DNA of 64,000 nt from Boswellia sacra (GCA_013180625.2 SNVD02001362.1:988501-1052500); one strand, 5' to 3'; shown: positions 10,253 through 23,835, numbered from the stretch's first letter. Notes: generated by a model not told the origin, from the letters alone. Numbers and translations are program-made.

Positions 10253-12200
10253 CGTTACTCTATTACTATTGTTGGTGAGAAACCTTATGATGTGATTGTG
10301 GAACTTATTGGGAGGATAATTATTGATTGCAAATATTCTTGCGTATATTTACTCTGTACATCTGTCACTGCTTGACAGAATCAAATGTTTTGAAATTTTC
10401 ATAATCATGTCATCCAACTTTTGACCATTGGGCCCGTATGGAAAATGCATTACTCTTTGGATGGACCTTTTCTTTCTGTACACATGTACATTTTGGACCA
10501 AATCTTCTTCTCAAGAAAAGCAATTACACAATATTAATCGCACTCTTTATTTCTCTTAACACACGGAGTCCAAGCAGTGAATATGCAGTTGTTGATCTAG
10601 ATTTGTATCTTTAGCTCCTTCATCTCTCCTGTTTGCAGTTTTGTTAATTTACGTCTCCAACCATTAGTAAGGAGGTTTTGGTATCTTGTTCTAGTGGTCC
10701 TTGGCTATATGATTACCTTTTTGCATTTGCCCTCCGCAGGTATGCTGCTGTTTTTACAGGTTTTCTTGAAGGGATGTTTGTACAATTGGGATTTGACTTC
10801 AAACTAAATCTTATGGTTTCACTAGCTAATACTTTTACGGTTTGCTTACAAATTGGCAAATAATTTTCATTACCCTATATAAAGTTTGGATTTGTAACAA
10901 ATTTCAAGATAAATTAAACACCATAGGCCTCAAAGGAATGCTTTGAGAATAGTATTACCAAGAGTGGAAAGACTACCTCTTGACAAATTTTCTATAATTA
11001 ATAAATTTAATGTAGACATAAATGCATTTACACGGGATATTATGACATTACTGAGAAAACTGGACGGAAGAACTACAAGAGCTAGTATCGAATATTTGGA
11101 AACTTATGCACGCGTTTACCAGCAAGGGCATAGTGTCCACTCAAAAGCATTATGCATGGCCACAGCCCATCCATGCTCACTGTTGGAGAACAAGCTCCCA
11201 CATGAATATGGAAATTTAAAAAAGAACTTGCTCCCATTCCCATTGCCTTGGAGTTGGACATCATTCATGGTCATTGTTATTTGGCAACCAACTTCTTAAG
11301 GAGACTATTGCCACTTAAGCCAAGGAAGTTTGAGGCAATAATAATAGGTCTCTATCAATAAATAACTTTACATCCACCAGCAAATACTAAAGTGTGTGCT
11401 TATATTTTTCTCAGAGTTGAGAGAAGAACGTCAAATAAAATGTCATGTTCATGAACCTAAAGGTAATTCCCAGGACATAGGCGAACCCAAACAAGATAAG
11501 AGAGAAAGAAAAGAATATAAAAACATAAGAAATTGCCTAAATATTTTCACAGAGAGTTGAGAGAAGAATGTCAAATGAAATGACATTTTCATGAACTTGA
11601 AGGTATTTCCCAAGGGACAGATGAACTAAAATGAAGATGATCAAAACTATGAATTGGATACCAAAGCCAAGTGACTTTCAACACTGAACCAACCCCTTGG
11701 GGGTTAAATAAATGGTGCGCAGTTATTAACAATTAAGTTATCTTAACATGTTAAGAAGCTAAAAATGGAATGTATTTAGCAAACTTATTAGGGAAGTCAA
11801 ATCATTTAAAACGATAAACATTTTGTAAAAGGGTAAAATTGCATTAAAAAATTTCTAATTTTAGAGTCTTATCACATGCCGCAACAATTTCACACATTTA
11901 ATAGAATTCCATTAAGTCTGACAGATTGGACCAATAACCACACCTGCAACCATATCCCTTCGCATCTAACATCTAATTTCTCGTCAATCAGCTTCAACAT
12001 ACAGGTTTGTGAATGGGTTGTGTTCGCTTGTGCTGATAAAAACAAAATGTGTGTAGTGCCAGACCAATTAAAATTAAAGGGTAAATAGAAAATGAACACA
12101 TATCATAATTAGCTATAGCAATAAATAAGAGTACTAAGTGATCTACAGCATTTATATAATAGAAATTGCAATGTAATAGAGCCTCAACAAAACTTCCCCT
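10253..12200. other. Intergenic, no recognised gene; short open frames only
   Basis: Plus-strand open frames at 10678-10863 and 10943-11299 have protein-like composition but no domain I recognise, and no splice structure joins them. They may be an old gene or transposon remnant. Confidence 0.3.
11412..11620. repeat. Pair of ~67-bp direct repeats
   Basis: Units at about 11412-11478 and 11553-11620 share GAGTTGAGAGAAGAA, GTCAAAT-AAATG, TTCATGAAC and AAGGTA-TTCCCA in order. They flank about 75 bp of unrelated sequence. Function unknown. Confidence 0.7.
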
Positions 12201-12382
12201 CTATCCTCTTTGGTTTGCACTATAAGGAATCGAGCTTGGATTAAGAAACACGCGACCAGCAGATCGAACATTCTGGGGCAGATCAACAATGGCATTTGAT
12301 TGTGAGCTGGAAGATGAGTAGTCAGCTTTTGCCTGATGACCAATAGAAACAACTGTTGGTCTCTGACTTGGTTTACTTGGAC
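12201..12382 (-). pseudogene. Candidate 3' terminal exon of an unrecognised host gene
   Basis: An acceptor (CATCAG at 12388-12383) is followed by 182 nt of open frame ending in TAG at 12203-12201. The peptide is Ser/Pro/Gln-rich (GPSKPSQRPTVVSIGHQAKA at the start, SIPYSANQRG at the end) and its composition is typical of coding sequence. It starts in a phase that joins exactly with a donor at 27362-27361 on the same strand. If so, the 14-kb Tat retrotransposon lies inside a single intron of this gene. I do not recognise the protein. Whether the gene still works is unknown; upstream exons are disturbed by another LTR element. Confidence 0.35.
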
Positions 12383-12555
12383 CTGATGGCAAATGACAAG
12401 ACATGGACTAAATTAGATCGACTTTGTTTGTAAATATTCAGATCATATATGATCTGCCTTCTATTTCAATAGGATTCCACTCATTTTGTTCACGGAATAA
12501 TTAAATTTAAAGAGTTAAGAGTCAGAAGAAAATAAGATGAGTCTGCAACTGAAGG

Positions 12556-13783
12556 TGTGGGTGGTATTTTGTGAATTCACCTGGAAAGATGAAAATAACC
12601 CTCTAAGTAAAGCTCCGTGATATTTGTACAGTCCTAGTATCAATTGAGTAGTCTTTATTGGGAGGTAACCCTCAATATATGAAATACTTAGTTTATTTGG
12701 AGCTAAATTGAAAGTATTGCACATGAAATCAGAATTATCACTTGCAACTAAATTGGGTCTTACCGAACTGAACCTCAGTTCAGTCAGTCGCCACTTGCTA
12801 CCAAATTAAGCTTTACCAAACTGAGCCTCAGTCTAATAAGCCACCATCGCCTTATGTGGAGTGCAGAGTTATATAGCAATTCATAGTTTTATTTATGCTT
12901 TCATTCATTGTGCGTACACAATATCAATTGTCGTGAGCCCTTCAGAGTCGCCGAACTAAGGTTTAGTTTGGTAATCATTCGACGTCAACAAACTGGTCTC
13001 TAGCTTAGGGGATAAAATCTCACACAAACCTCAGTGTCAATACCTATAAATAAGGTAACAACGATTGGCCACGTGGTAGCATCTCAATGCTTTAAAATTA
13101 GGGTTTTAGACTCATTCAAGAATCATCTAGAATAGTATGAAGAGCCACGAGATTATGACACTTGGGAGGGATGAACGACCAAGATCTAGGTTACATAGCA
13201 AAGGTTCTCTATAAAAACCCATTTATGCCTCCAAGAAAAGGAGGACACTTTGGGATAATCCCTAGGAAGATTCAGAATATACTCACTAGGACTTACACAT
13301 TCTTACCAACCTCCATTGCAGTAACCATTCCATTATTTCCGTCCATGACAACATCCTTTCCACACCCTCCTTTTAATCGTTTCTCACCTTTAAAGCTTAC
13401 TTAAAACTAACTTAAGCATTGGAGGGTTATCGCCGGTGAAACATCCGGCGCCTCCTAACCTTTTTTGTGGTTTTGTAGCTGCTGGGAAGAAGTTGTTCGT
13501 AAGTCGCTTCAGCCGCCATGGGACTACCTTAAAGCTCTTTTCCTCAGGTTGAAGAAAAAGGACCCTATCTAGTGCCGTTCTCAGCTTGTAACTACCTGCC
13601 CTCACATTATCAGAGGTTGTCAGAGTACCACTATCATTGTATAAGACACTAGCCCCCAACATAACTATTACAATCCATTACTATCATCATCAATTTTTAT
13701 ATCCTCGAGGGTACTCATGCCATACTCTCATCTTCTTCATGCTTTAGTTTGATTTTGGTTAGTCCGATTTTTGAGCATCAACA
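12556..13783 (+). repeat. 5' LTR of the Tat element
   Basis: Starts TGTGGGTGG and ends CATCAACA (TG...CA). A TATAAATA promoter box is at 13045-13052. It contains degenerate copies of a CCGAACTGA/TCAGTTCGG palindrome near 12763 and 12815. Its partner is 25320-26546. Confidence 0.95.
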
Positions 13784-13785
13784 TT

Positions 13786-13803
13786 TGGCGCCGTCTGTGG
13801 GGA
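13786..13803 (+). other. Primer-binding site of the Tat element
   Basis: TGGCGCCGTCTGTGGGGA begins two bases after the 5' LTR. The first nine bases match the complement of the tRNA-Asp 3' end used by many plant Gypsy elements (TGGCGCCGT); the rest matches poorly, so the primer identity is tentative. Confidence 0.75.
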
Positions 13804-13888
13804 CCGACGTCGGTCAGTGTTCTCGGTTTTAGTTAAGGTGTGCAAACACAATTTTATCCATTGGAATTTTCTTTGAAACTTTTTGGAA

Positions 13889-15792
13889 ATGGATGGTGCG
13901 GAGGCTAGTGTCACCAACAGCTTGCAGCCAGCTGCTGGGTCTAAGAACACCAGGCAAGTCATGACGAGACAAGCCACTCAGAATCAAAGAATGGAAGGTA
14001 TGGAAGCCAAAATGAAAGGTCTCAAGGAGGATAATGCTCGATTGAAAGCTATGCTCAATGAGTTGATGGGAAAGGGAAAGATCCCAAACACAATCCCGAA
14101 TACAAACCCAAACACAACACCTAACCACCACCTGACAAACCCTGTTGCCCAGCCCATACCTAACCAACATCCCATGCCAGAATCCCTAGCACCCAACTAT
14201 GGAGCTTATATGGAAGGCTCTAGCCAACAACCCTAGCAAAACATTGATCGAACACTCCAAGCCACAGATAGAAGAGGCCTAAACCAATACCCCAATCCCA
14301 ACCAAGCAGCAAATTTGGGAGATCCCGCTCTAGGTGATGGAAGAAACGAGCCCGATTGTCAGAGTCATACTGCAAGTTCTAGGCCTCGTGCGAATACACC
14401 ACCTAGAAATCTGCTTGAAGCTGGGCATGGACATAATAATGGTGGTCACCAGCTTGACAATCCCAACCAACAAATGGGAGGACATCGTTTGAGGCCTGAA
14501 ATCCGTTCCCATTGCTACAACGGAATGCCTCACTATGAGCATCATGTAGGAAACCATGAACATCATGGGCATCATAATTACCATCGGGAAGGACATCATA
14601 TTCATCACAATGCGGGAGACCATCTTCTCACCCAACAAGAGTTAGAGCTTAGGGAACTAAAACGAGAGATGGCTCTTCTCAAACAGGCGCAAGCAGGAGG
14701 AAATCCTAGTTTTGCACCCGAGTTCACTTTGAACTCACCTTTTCCAGATGTAATAGCAAGGTGCCCTTTCCCTCCCAACTTCAACTTGCCAGCCTTGAAT
14801 TCTTATGATGGTCAAAAAGATCCCCTTGAACACTTGGAAGCCTTCAATGCATGCATGGCTGTATACAATCCCACTGACGCTATGTCTGTAAAGCCTTCTC
14901 ACTCACACTTACAGGACCAGCTAGGCAATGGTTTAGGTCTTTGGGAGCAAACTCTATAACCACATTTCAACATTTCTGTGATCAGTTCTTGAGTTACTTT
15001 AGGGCATCAAGGAATATTCGCAAGCATAGCCACATGTTGGGAAACGTTAAGCAAAATGAGGGGGAGTCCACATTGGAATATGTCAATCGCTATCATAGTG
15101 AGGTGACGAGTTTGGGGGCATTCAAGGATTCCACCACCTTGAGTTCGTTCATGAATGGACTTAAGCCTAATAGGATTTGGAGATACTTGTCTGATTTTCC
15201 AGCTGCTAGTTATGAGGAATCTTACTATACTGCCCTAAACATGGCCAGAACAGATGAAGCTTTCAGTCAAAGGGTGCAAGATGACAAAGGTAGTTCTGCA
15301 GGCCACAAGAAGCAAAATGGACAACCTACAAAATCTAAGCAAGATCAATCTAATAACAGGCAATTCATTGAAAAGCAACAATCGAGTCCAAGACGGTCAG
15401 AATTACCCCAACCGCAATACAGGAGGCCCCAACCACCACTTCTGCGAAGACCGGAGATTCAATATACTGATAACTATACATCAGCTGATTACCAAGCAAA
15501 CAATTATAGAACAGACCATTATCAAGAGGTAAATCACTAAGACTATAAGCCACGTGCGAGGTTCGTCAACTACACGACCCTCAATAGCAGAAGGGATGAG
15601 ATCTTTGTAGCAATGCGTGCATCAGGCTTGTTTAGAAAGCCGAAGCCTATCAAGACAGAACCTGCGAGGTTGGATCGATCCAAGTATTGTGACTTCCATG
15701 AGAGCTTCAGACACAACACTGTGGATTGCTATGAATTGAGGGACCAAATTGAGGAGTTGGTTAGGGCTGGAGAGTTACAGGAGTTCGTTTAG
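13889..15792 (+). pseudogene. Gag of the Tat element, broken
   Basis: Gag would form the particle that packages the element RNA. The ATG at 13889 opens an N-terminal part with a coiled-coil-like segment and Asn/Pro- and His-rich stretches. A conserved retrotransposon Gag core follows (ARQWF, then TTFQHFCDQFLSYF, about 14910-15250). A Cys/His motif lies near 15690-15735 (CDFHESFRHNTVDC). Breaks: in-frame TAG at 14234-14236; a frameshift near 14880, after which the downstream frame carries the conserved residues; TAA at 15538-15540; and TAG at 15790-15792. The last stop could instead mark the natural gag/pol boundary, because the same frame runs on into protease. Confidence 0.85.
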
Positions 15793-18700
15793 CAAGTCCG
15801 TGAAGCTTACAAATATAAAGCAATCAAAGATGGCAAAATACTTGCGCATGTGGAGAGTGATGTGAATGAACAACCCAAGGTCCAGAGGATAACCAATATT
15901 TCTGGTGGGGCCAATCGAACTGGGGACTCCAATAATTCAAGGAAGAACTATGCAAGAAGGTTTGATAAGGAGATTTTTATGGCAAGTTCAAGCAGAAGGT
16001 CAACTATGATCCACGCCCCAATCATGTTCTCAGATGATGATGCTAGGGGTGTAGTTCATCCACATGAAGATGCACTGGTGGTTACAATGATGATCACTAA
16101 TTTTGAATGCCAAAGGATTTTGATAGACACAGGCAGCTTTGTTAATGTTCTATATAAGGATGCCTTTGACAGGATGGGGCTTAAGAAGTCACAGTTACGT
16201 TCGATCCAAACTCCGTTAGTAGGATTTGCTGGAGAAAGAGTCAATTCTCTAGGTTCTATTTATCTACCTGTCAAGGCTGGAGATGGAAGACCACACACAA
16301 CCATTATGATAGAATTCGCTATCGTTGATAGGCCAAGTGCCTATAATGTGATATTAGGGAGACCATTCTTATATGAGACAAAGGCAGTAATTTCAATTTA
16401 CTGTCAAAAGTTGAAGATTCAAACGAGTGACGGAGTTGGGGTCATGGCCAGTGACCAACAAGCCTCTAGAGATTGTTATGAGGTGTCTGTCAAACCATGC
16501 CATATGGTTGTTAGGACTTTAGCTGATGATCAACCTAGTTTGATAACTATTGAATCTCCTACAAGAAGTGATGAAGAGGCACGTGGTGAATTAGATCCTC
16601 GAGATAGGAGGCATGAACAACGGGCAGAACCGTTTGAAGAAATGAAGTTGTTTCACTTGGACCCAGATAATGAAGATAGGTTAGTAAGATTGGGGACTCG
16701 ACTATCGCCTTCATTACAACTGAAGTTACAAGATCTGTTGACAGATTATAGAGATGTCTTTGCATGGAGCCATGATGACATGCCAGGCATCAACCCATCA
16801 TTGATTTGTCACCATTTGAACATCGACCCAGCAATGAAGCCGATTAGGCAGAAGAGGCGAGCTTATGATGCAACACGTTATGAGGCAATGACAATTGAGG
16901 TAGATAAACTTCTGTAAGCCAATTTCATTCGAGAAGCTAACTACCCTAGTTGGCTGGCTAACCCTGTTCTTGTGCAAAAACCTAATGGTAAGTGGAGAAT
17001 GTGTATAGATTTCACTTACCTAAACAAAGCCTGCCCCAAGGATAGTTTTCCACTACCAAGAATAGACCAACTTGTGGATGCCACAGCAGGACATGAGTTA
17101 ATGAGTTTCATGGACGCTTTTTCTGGCTACAGTCAAATCAAGATGTACCCACCTGATGAAGAGAAAACTGCATTTGTCACAAATCGAGGGTTATATTGTT
17201 ACAAGGTCATGCCATTTGGCCTTACAAATGCTGGAGCTACTTACCAAAGACTTGTGAACAAGCTTTTCAAAGAGCAAATTGGCAAGAATATGGAAGTCTA
17301 TGTTGATGATATGCTTATCAAGTCCACTATCACGGAGGAGCATGTTGAAGACTTAAAGCAAACATTTGAAGTATTGAGAAAGCATCACATGAAGTTAAAC
17401 CCAGAGAAGTGTGCCTTTGGAGTGTTAGCTGGGAAGTTCTTGGGTTTCATGGTAAGCCAAAGAGGCATTGAAGCCAACCCAGATAAGATTCAAGCCATTT
17501 GTAACATGGAATCCCCTAAGACACTCAAACAGGTGCAGATACTAACAGGAAGGTTGGAAGCCTTGAATCGGTTCATTTCAAGGGCCACAGATAAGACACA
17601 CCCTTTTTTCAAAGCAATGAGGCAAGGAAAGAAGATGCAATGGACAACTGAATGTGAGGTTGCATTTCAACAATTGAAGAATTACTTGGCAAGTTCTCCA
17701 CTCCTCTCGACACCCGAACAGGGTGAGACCCTATATTTATACTTAGTTGTCTCTGTGACTGCTGTAAGTTTGGTGTTGGTTCGCGAGTCTAAAGGAATTC
17801 AGAAACCTGTTTATTACATCAGCAAGTCTCTTGTAGATGCAGAAACCCGTTACTCAACACCAGAGAAATTAGCTCTTGCTTTAGTAGTTTCGTCTAGAAA
17901 GCTCAGGCCTTACTTCCAAGCCCATTCAATTTGTGTAGTCACTGATCAACCTTTGAAGCAAATCTTACAAAAGCCTGAACTTTCAGGTCGCTTAACAAAA
18001 TGGAGCATTGAGATAAGCGAATTTGACATCACTTTCTCTCCTAAAAATGCAATCAAAGCTCAAGTAGTCGCCGAATTCATAGCTGAATTCACCAACTGCT
18101 TAGAGGGGTGTGATGATGATAAGCTGTTTTTAAGGCAAGAAAGTGATATACCCCAACAAAATGCAAAAGCATCAGATAAACAAAACTCTCAATCCATGAA
18201 CGATCAAGAGACAACAAGCTGGACATTGTATGTTGATGGAAGTAGTAATGAGAAAGGCAGTGGAGCAGGAGTTGTCTTGGTAAGCCCGAAAAACGCAGAA
18301 CTTTGTTATGCTCTAAAGTTTGGTTTTAAGGCTTCCAACAATGAAGCAGAATATGAGGCAGTTTTAGTTGGAATGAGACTAGCAAAAAACTTAGAAGTTG
18401 AACAACTGATCCTCAAAAGTGATTCGCAAGTGGTTGTGAGTCAAGTGAATTTGGAATACCAAGCTAAGGGGAACAACATGATAGCTTATCTCCAAAGGGT
18501 AAATGAATTGAAGAAGCACTTCAAAGAATTAAAAGTAGAAAGAATCCCACGAGAAGAGAACCCACAAGCTGACTTTCTAGCTAAGCTAGCATCCTCTACT
18601 AAAGTCAAAATGTCTAAGATAGTCCTACTAGAGTTTATCCCGAAACCGAGCATTCATCTTGACGATGCCATCTTTGAGATAAAAGCAGTGAATCAATCTC

Positions 18701-19940
18701 CAAGTTGGATGGACCCCATCCTAACTTATCTCACAACAGGTGAGCTCCCATATGACAAATTGACTACGAGGAAGCTTAAATATCGAGCTGCTAGGTATTC
18801 TCTAATTGATAATGTCTTATACAAGAGGGGTTATTCAATGCCTTATTTAAGCTGTCTCAATGATGAAGATGCTAACTATGTGTTGAGAGAAATCCATGAA
18901 GGAGTATGTGGAAACCATTCCAAAGCGAAGAGCTTAGCTTTTAAAGCTTTGAGGCAGGGTTATTACTGGCCTACCATGCATACAGATGCAAAGGCCTTTG
19001 TAAGGGATTATGACAAGTGTCAACGGTTCGTAAATATACCCAGACAACCACCTGAGAAGCTTACCTCATTAAGTAGCCCTTGGCCATTTGCTCAATGTGG
19101 GATAGACTTAATTGGCCCTCTCCCAACGTCTAAAGGCCAAGTGAAATTTGCAATAGTAGCTGTTGATTATTTCACCAAATGGGTTGAAGCCGAGCCATTG
19201 GTAACCATCACTGAAAAGAAGACCACAAACTTCATTTGGAGATCTCTTATTTGCAAGTTTGGGATACCACATACTATAATCACTGATAATGGCAAATAGT
19301 TTGACAATGCCAACCTTAAGGAACTTTGTGAGCAGCTTGGCATCCATCATAAATTCTCCTTACCTGCTCACCCTCAAGCTAATGGGCAAGTGGAAGCAGT
19401 TAATAAGGAGATAAAGCATTTACTCAAGACCAAGTTAGAAGCACGCAAGGGGCTTGGGCTGAAGAGCTTCACAATGTCTTATGGGCTTATAGAACCACCC
19501 CTAGATCCACAACAAGAGAAACCCCTTACTCTTTATCTTTCGGGGTGGAGGCTGTAGTTCCAGTTGAAGTGGGAATGCCTAACCTTCGAAGAATTGCTCA
19601 TGATCCGGAGGCTAATTCAGAACAGCTCAGAATGTGTTTGGATTTGGTTGAAGAAGAGCGAGAGATGGCACAAGTTAGATTGATAGCTTACCAACAAAGG
19701 GTGGCCAAGTTCTACAATTCTAGAGTTAAGGTAAGAAAGTTTGAAGTTGGAGACTTGGTTCGAAGGAAGGTAATGTTGAACATGCAGGAACCGGGAGTTG
19801 GAGTCTTAGGACCCAACTGGGAAGGCCAATACCGAGTAGAGCAAGTTCTTGGCTCGGGGGCTTATCGCCTGCTTCGAATGGATAGGACTAAAGTTAGGCA
19901 CCCTTGGAATGCCGAACACTTAAAGAAATATTATCAATGA
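15793..19940 (+). pseudogene. Pol of the Tat element: protease, RT, RNase H, second RNase H, integrase; broken
   Basis: The polyprotein would process, copy and integrate the element. Protease: active-site IDTG at 16123-16134. Reverse transcriptase: about 16970-17600, with YVDD at 17299-17310. First RNase H: about 17700-18090. Second, Tat-type RNase H: about 18215-18600 (YVDGSSNEKGSGAG, NNEAEYEA, LKSDSQVV). Integrase: about 18880-19560, with catalytic Asp codon 19105, Asp codon 19285 and Glu codon 19393, spacing D-59-D-35-E. A C-terminal domain runs to the stop at 19938-19940. Breaks: TAA at 16915-16917, TAG at 19297-19299 (inside NGK-FDN, normally Gln), and a one-base deletion near 19450. The zinc-binding HHCC motif of integrase has Tyr at 19009-19011 where Cys is expected. 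Confidence 0.93.
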
Positions 19941-20802
19941 AAAGTTTGAGCTTGGAAAGATATTTCGGGTTTAGAACGATTCATATGTTTACCTCTTATA
20001 GATAGCTATAAGCTATATTCTGAAGGCCTAAGTGCCTCTTTCCTCTTATTTTCACAAAGTGCTTGAGCGCTCTCTTTTGTAAAGGACCAAGGCCCTTCTT
20101 CACTCAATGAGCTAAGACTCACCTAATTAATGAGAAACCATATGAGGTATTATTCAAATTGCTATACGAAATAATGCTAGTTCAATTTGCTAACATTCCA
20201 AAGTGGTTCTTCCAAGGATAGAACCACCCTTTGAAGAAGCCAAGACTATAAGTACATTAACTAATAGCCTTGCTTGCCTCTATTCTAAAGTGATCTAAGG
20301 AGGAAACACCTCAAGGAAGTTAGAGTTACTGGTACATTCACCAGTTACTTAACTCACTAACAATAATAGCCCAAAAGGAATACGGAAAGTAATTCATATC
20401 ACCGCTAAAAAGGGAATCATGTTTTATTACTTATTGGAGTTGCTAGTTTATCGTTCCAAGTAACCTAAGTGTTGATGAGTTTCAATATGCTTTAAGAAAC
20501 TATGATCACAAATAAATTCGAAACTCCTCATAAAATAGTTTATAACTACGTCAATTATGTGCCCAAAAAAAAAAAGAAAAGGGTTATGCAAAAAGAGAGT
20601 TATCCTTTCATAACAAGTATATATAATTCAACAATAAAACAAGACCTACGATAGAAAGTGCCACCAATTATAAGAATTAGCCTTGATAAACCGTTAAATA
20701 GTAGCGAATGCTAATAACAAAAGTCAAAGTGTAGTGCCACAACGATCTGGGCTTTAGTTCACGAATTACAGTAAAAAGTGATACAAAAGTAAAGGAAATG
20801 TA

Positions 20803-20805
<3 letters not shown>
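19941..20805. other. Non-coding spacer between pol and the antisense gene
   Basis: No supportable gene. Some low-complexity repetition of TAAGACT- and CTTGCTT-like words. It separates the convergent ends of pol (plus) and the extra gene (minus). Confidence 0.5.

Positions 20806-20858
<53 letters not shown>
20806..20858. repeat. (AT)n microsatellite inside the Tat element
   Basis: About 26 AT units, just past the stop of the antisense gene, so probably in its 3' untranslated part. Confidence 0.95.
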
Positions 20859-20861
<3 letters not shown>

Positions 20862-20896
20862 TATATATACATATAAATAAACAGGCATCCCTAATC

Positions 20897-23153
20897 CTAA
20901 GCTGGAGGTGCGGTGCCTTGAGGGATTGTCTTACTACCCTCAGTAAACCTTTGTGCAATGGCACCGAAGTCTACATTAGGGTAATCCATTTCCAAGCCTT
21001 CAATGATAGTGTCTACAGCATAGGTGGTCATCTCATGGACTTCTGAATCCAACTCGACAATCTCCAGCTCCTTAGCCTCACTTAACTTTCTCTCCTCAGC
21101 TAGTTCTATCTCCTTCTCTTCAAGACGCTTCTTTAGATCTTTTTTCTCAGCTTCCATCGCTTGCAGGGAAGACTTGAGGCTCTCTTTCTCCTCAAGTATT
21201 TGTTTCTTCATAGAATCATATTCTTTTCGTTCCCCTCTCAAAGTCTTAACTTCGTTTAAAGCAGCTCTAATTTCTTCATAATGTTGAGCCACTATATTGA
21301 CACCCTGCAAAAGTTAAAATAATTAGTGATTGTGCAAAAAGAAATAAAGGCTTGGCTGCTTGAACTTACCATGATGTGACTCGCAAAGGACAACTCAAAT
21401 GCTGTCTTTGCTTTGAAGTTCTCGGTGCTCCTAGCTACATCCTCTGAGAGAGCTCGAGAAGAAGCTTGAACGTAAGGAAGAAGATGTTTAGCTTCAGCGG
21501 GACTCTCAATTTGAAATGAATGGGGGCCGTTAAAAAGGGACAACCCCCTAAATGTCTGGTCAAGAGGTGCAAGGAAATTCTTCATCTTTTCACCAGGAAG
21601 GAAAGTCTTAGGAACTTTCTCAGTCACGTTTGCATGAATTGTTGCTATTCTGTCCTTGGGAGGAACTCCTTTAGATTTATGAGCCACATGCTTCACCTTT
21701 GGTCTTTTTTCCAATGCCTTATTGGTCGCTTGACTCCTAGTAGATATGGATTCACTAGCTTTCAGTTCACGCTTCCTTTTTGCTCTTAGCGCCTCAGCCA
21801 AAGCACCACTGTCAACTTTCTTGCTCATTTTGTTTACGCCTATAAAAGAAATTGAGGGCTAGATAAGGTTGAATTAATAATGATCACAAAAATCAAACTA
21901 GAAAGCCTAAAAGATGAGGTGACTACCAAATTAGACTTCAGTTCGGCTACTAGTATTCATCACCAAATTGAGGTTCAATTCAATCAACATCATTCAAAAG
22001 TTCAACTTTTATTTTTGGTCACAAAAACTGATTCAATGAAAAATCACAAGTCAGAAATGTACCTTCAAAAGTGAAATCCTCTCCACCGTCCGAGTCCTCT
22101 AAATCCTCTATTTCTGGAAAATGGGAGATGAGCCCACTTCTTTTTAATCCTTTTGGATCAATCAATTTCTTAATGTTACGGTCTTGGTACTCAAGAGCTA
22201 CATTCACCCTATTCCTATATGCCTCGGAAAGCTTAGTCTTCCTGATATACCCTACCAAAAGAAAAATAACGATGATAAGAAAAGCAATAGTAGCAATAAT
22301 GATAATTATAACAAAAAAGATAGAGAGGTGAATATAAATTGAAGAACTTACGGGGCATCCTAAACTTCGTTGGAGTTTTGGTAGCAATGAAAACAGATGT
22401 AGCATCCCATTCACCACCAACATAAAACCACCTAGTTTTCCACCCTTTCTTTGGGGGAGGGGCTCCGTATAGAATGCTCTTACCATCGGAGCCATGAATT
22501 GTAGGTCTCAATGCTAAAGTGTACCATCCTATCCCGGTGTCAGTTGAATTTGATTTGATGCAAAATAAGTAGAAAATTTCATCTAGGGTAATCTCGGTCT
22601 TATTAACTATCTTCCAAAGATGATACAAAGTTGAAAGAATCATCCATCCATTGGGATTCAGTTGACCGAGGGCTAACTTGGTGTATTTGAAGAAATTGGC
22701 AAAGTATGGTTGGAGAGGAAGTCTAGGCCCATATTGGAAAAACGAAGTATAAAAGAGTACCTCACCGTGTCTATACTCAATCCATTTGAGTTTAAAGGTA
22801 GCCCTTGTGGTTATGTTACTAGGGATTTTATACTATCTATGGTATTTAGCTACACAAACATAATCGATCGAGCTGGGTAGCTCATCTATAGCAAATCCCT
22901 CAAAGTTGGGATCTTCTGGGTCTCTACAATGTGGGTGTTTCAAATTTGACACGCTTTCTTCCATTGAAGATGCTTGATCACCACTGTCATTATCACTAGC
23001 CTCGCTACCTTCACTTGCACTCATTTCAGCTTGGGGATTACTTTCATGCTTGAAAGGTTCGGTGGTCTCACCAACCTCCCAAACGTCCACATCAATCGAG
23101 GGAACGCCCGAACCCAACTCCGGGTCAATAGACTGTGGGAGATCCCGAGTCAT
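20897..23153 (-). pseudogene. Antisense extra gene of the Tat element, four exons, one stop
   Basis: A minus-strand gene between pol and the 3' LTR, read from the first in-frame ATG (23153; the open frame extends upstream to about 23216, so the true start is uncertain). Exons with GT-AG borders and matching phases: 23153-22352, 22251-22063, 21839-21370 and 21304-20897. Exon 1 has an acidic Ser/Glu-rich leader. It then holds a domain with LPLQPYFANFF, GQLNPNGW and KKGWKTRWFYVGG, which resembles plant proteins labelled putative gypsy-type transposon (Transposase_28 family). Exon 3 is basic and Lys/Arg-rich, and exon 4 is a long Glu/Lys coiled coil. An in-frame TAG at 22835-22833 interrupts exon 1. 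Extra ORFs, often antisense, are known in Tat elements; their role is not established. Confidence 0.7.
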
Positions 23154-23835
23154 CCCGTTAGGACCTGTTTCACCAAGAAACGCAACATTAGGAGTTGTCG
23201 ACCTACTTGGTCTCAAGGAAATACATTTTCTTACCCATACCCAAACTAAAGCTCAGTTCGGTACCGAACCGATGCCCAGTTTGGATAAGCTCAACTCATT
23301 GCTAAACTGAAGTAGCGGTCACTTTAGCTATTTGTCCTGACTATCAACTTAAATAGACTAAGCTCTCATTTCATGGGTTATGCAATTTCTATAAAGGTAA
23401 TTAAATTGGTTATGTCATTTCTATGAAGCTCAAAACGTACTGTTCTTAGCTTTTCATGAATTAAGGCATATATTTGGGAACCTATGGTGAATATACCAAC
23501 TCCTTACCAAACTGAAGTTCAGTTCGGTAGTCACCTTCCTTTTTGCCACCCCTTCCTTAGCCTAGCAATTGAGCCTCAAGTATTGCATTAGATTATTATC
23601 AAGATCGATTTAACTAGTTAATTCATAGCCAAAAATAAATAAATATCTTCAAGCACGGGATATATTGGTTGGAGGTCATCTAAGAGAGTGGTAATGTATA
23701 TTAAAGGCACTACCCAATGGTACAGCCATTATACGGATCATTTGCTTTACACAATATTATTTGGTTAATTTTAGACACATTCTGAAAGTATTAACTAAAC
23801 TCTAAAAGCTTAGTCGTGTGCTATAAACAAGTGCC

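Noticed and set aside
14330..14638. Minus-strand frame opposite gag
   Set aside because: Shadow of the His-rich Gag segment; Met/Val-rich composition arises from His/Asn codons.
20677..20964. Minus-strand frame with an Ile-Tyr repeat
   Set aside because: Translation of the (AT)n microsatellite.
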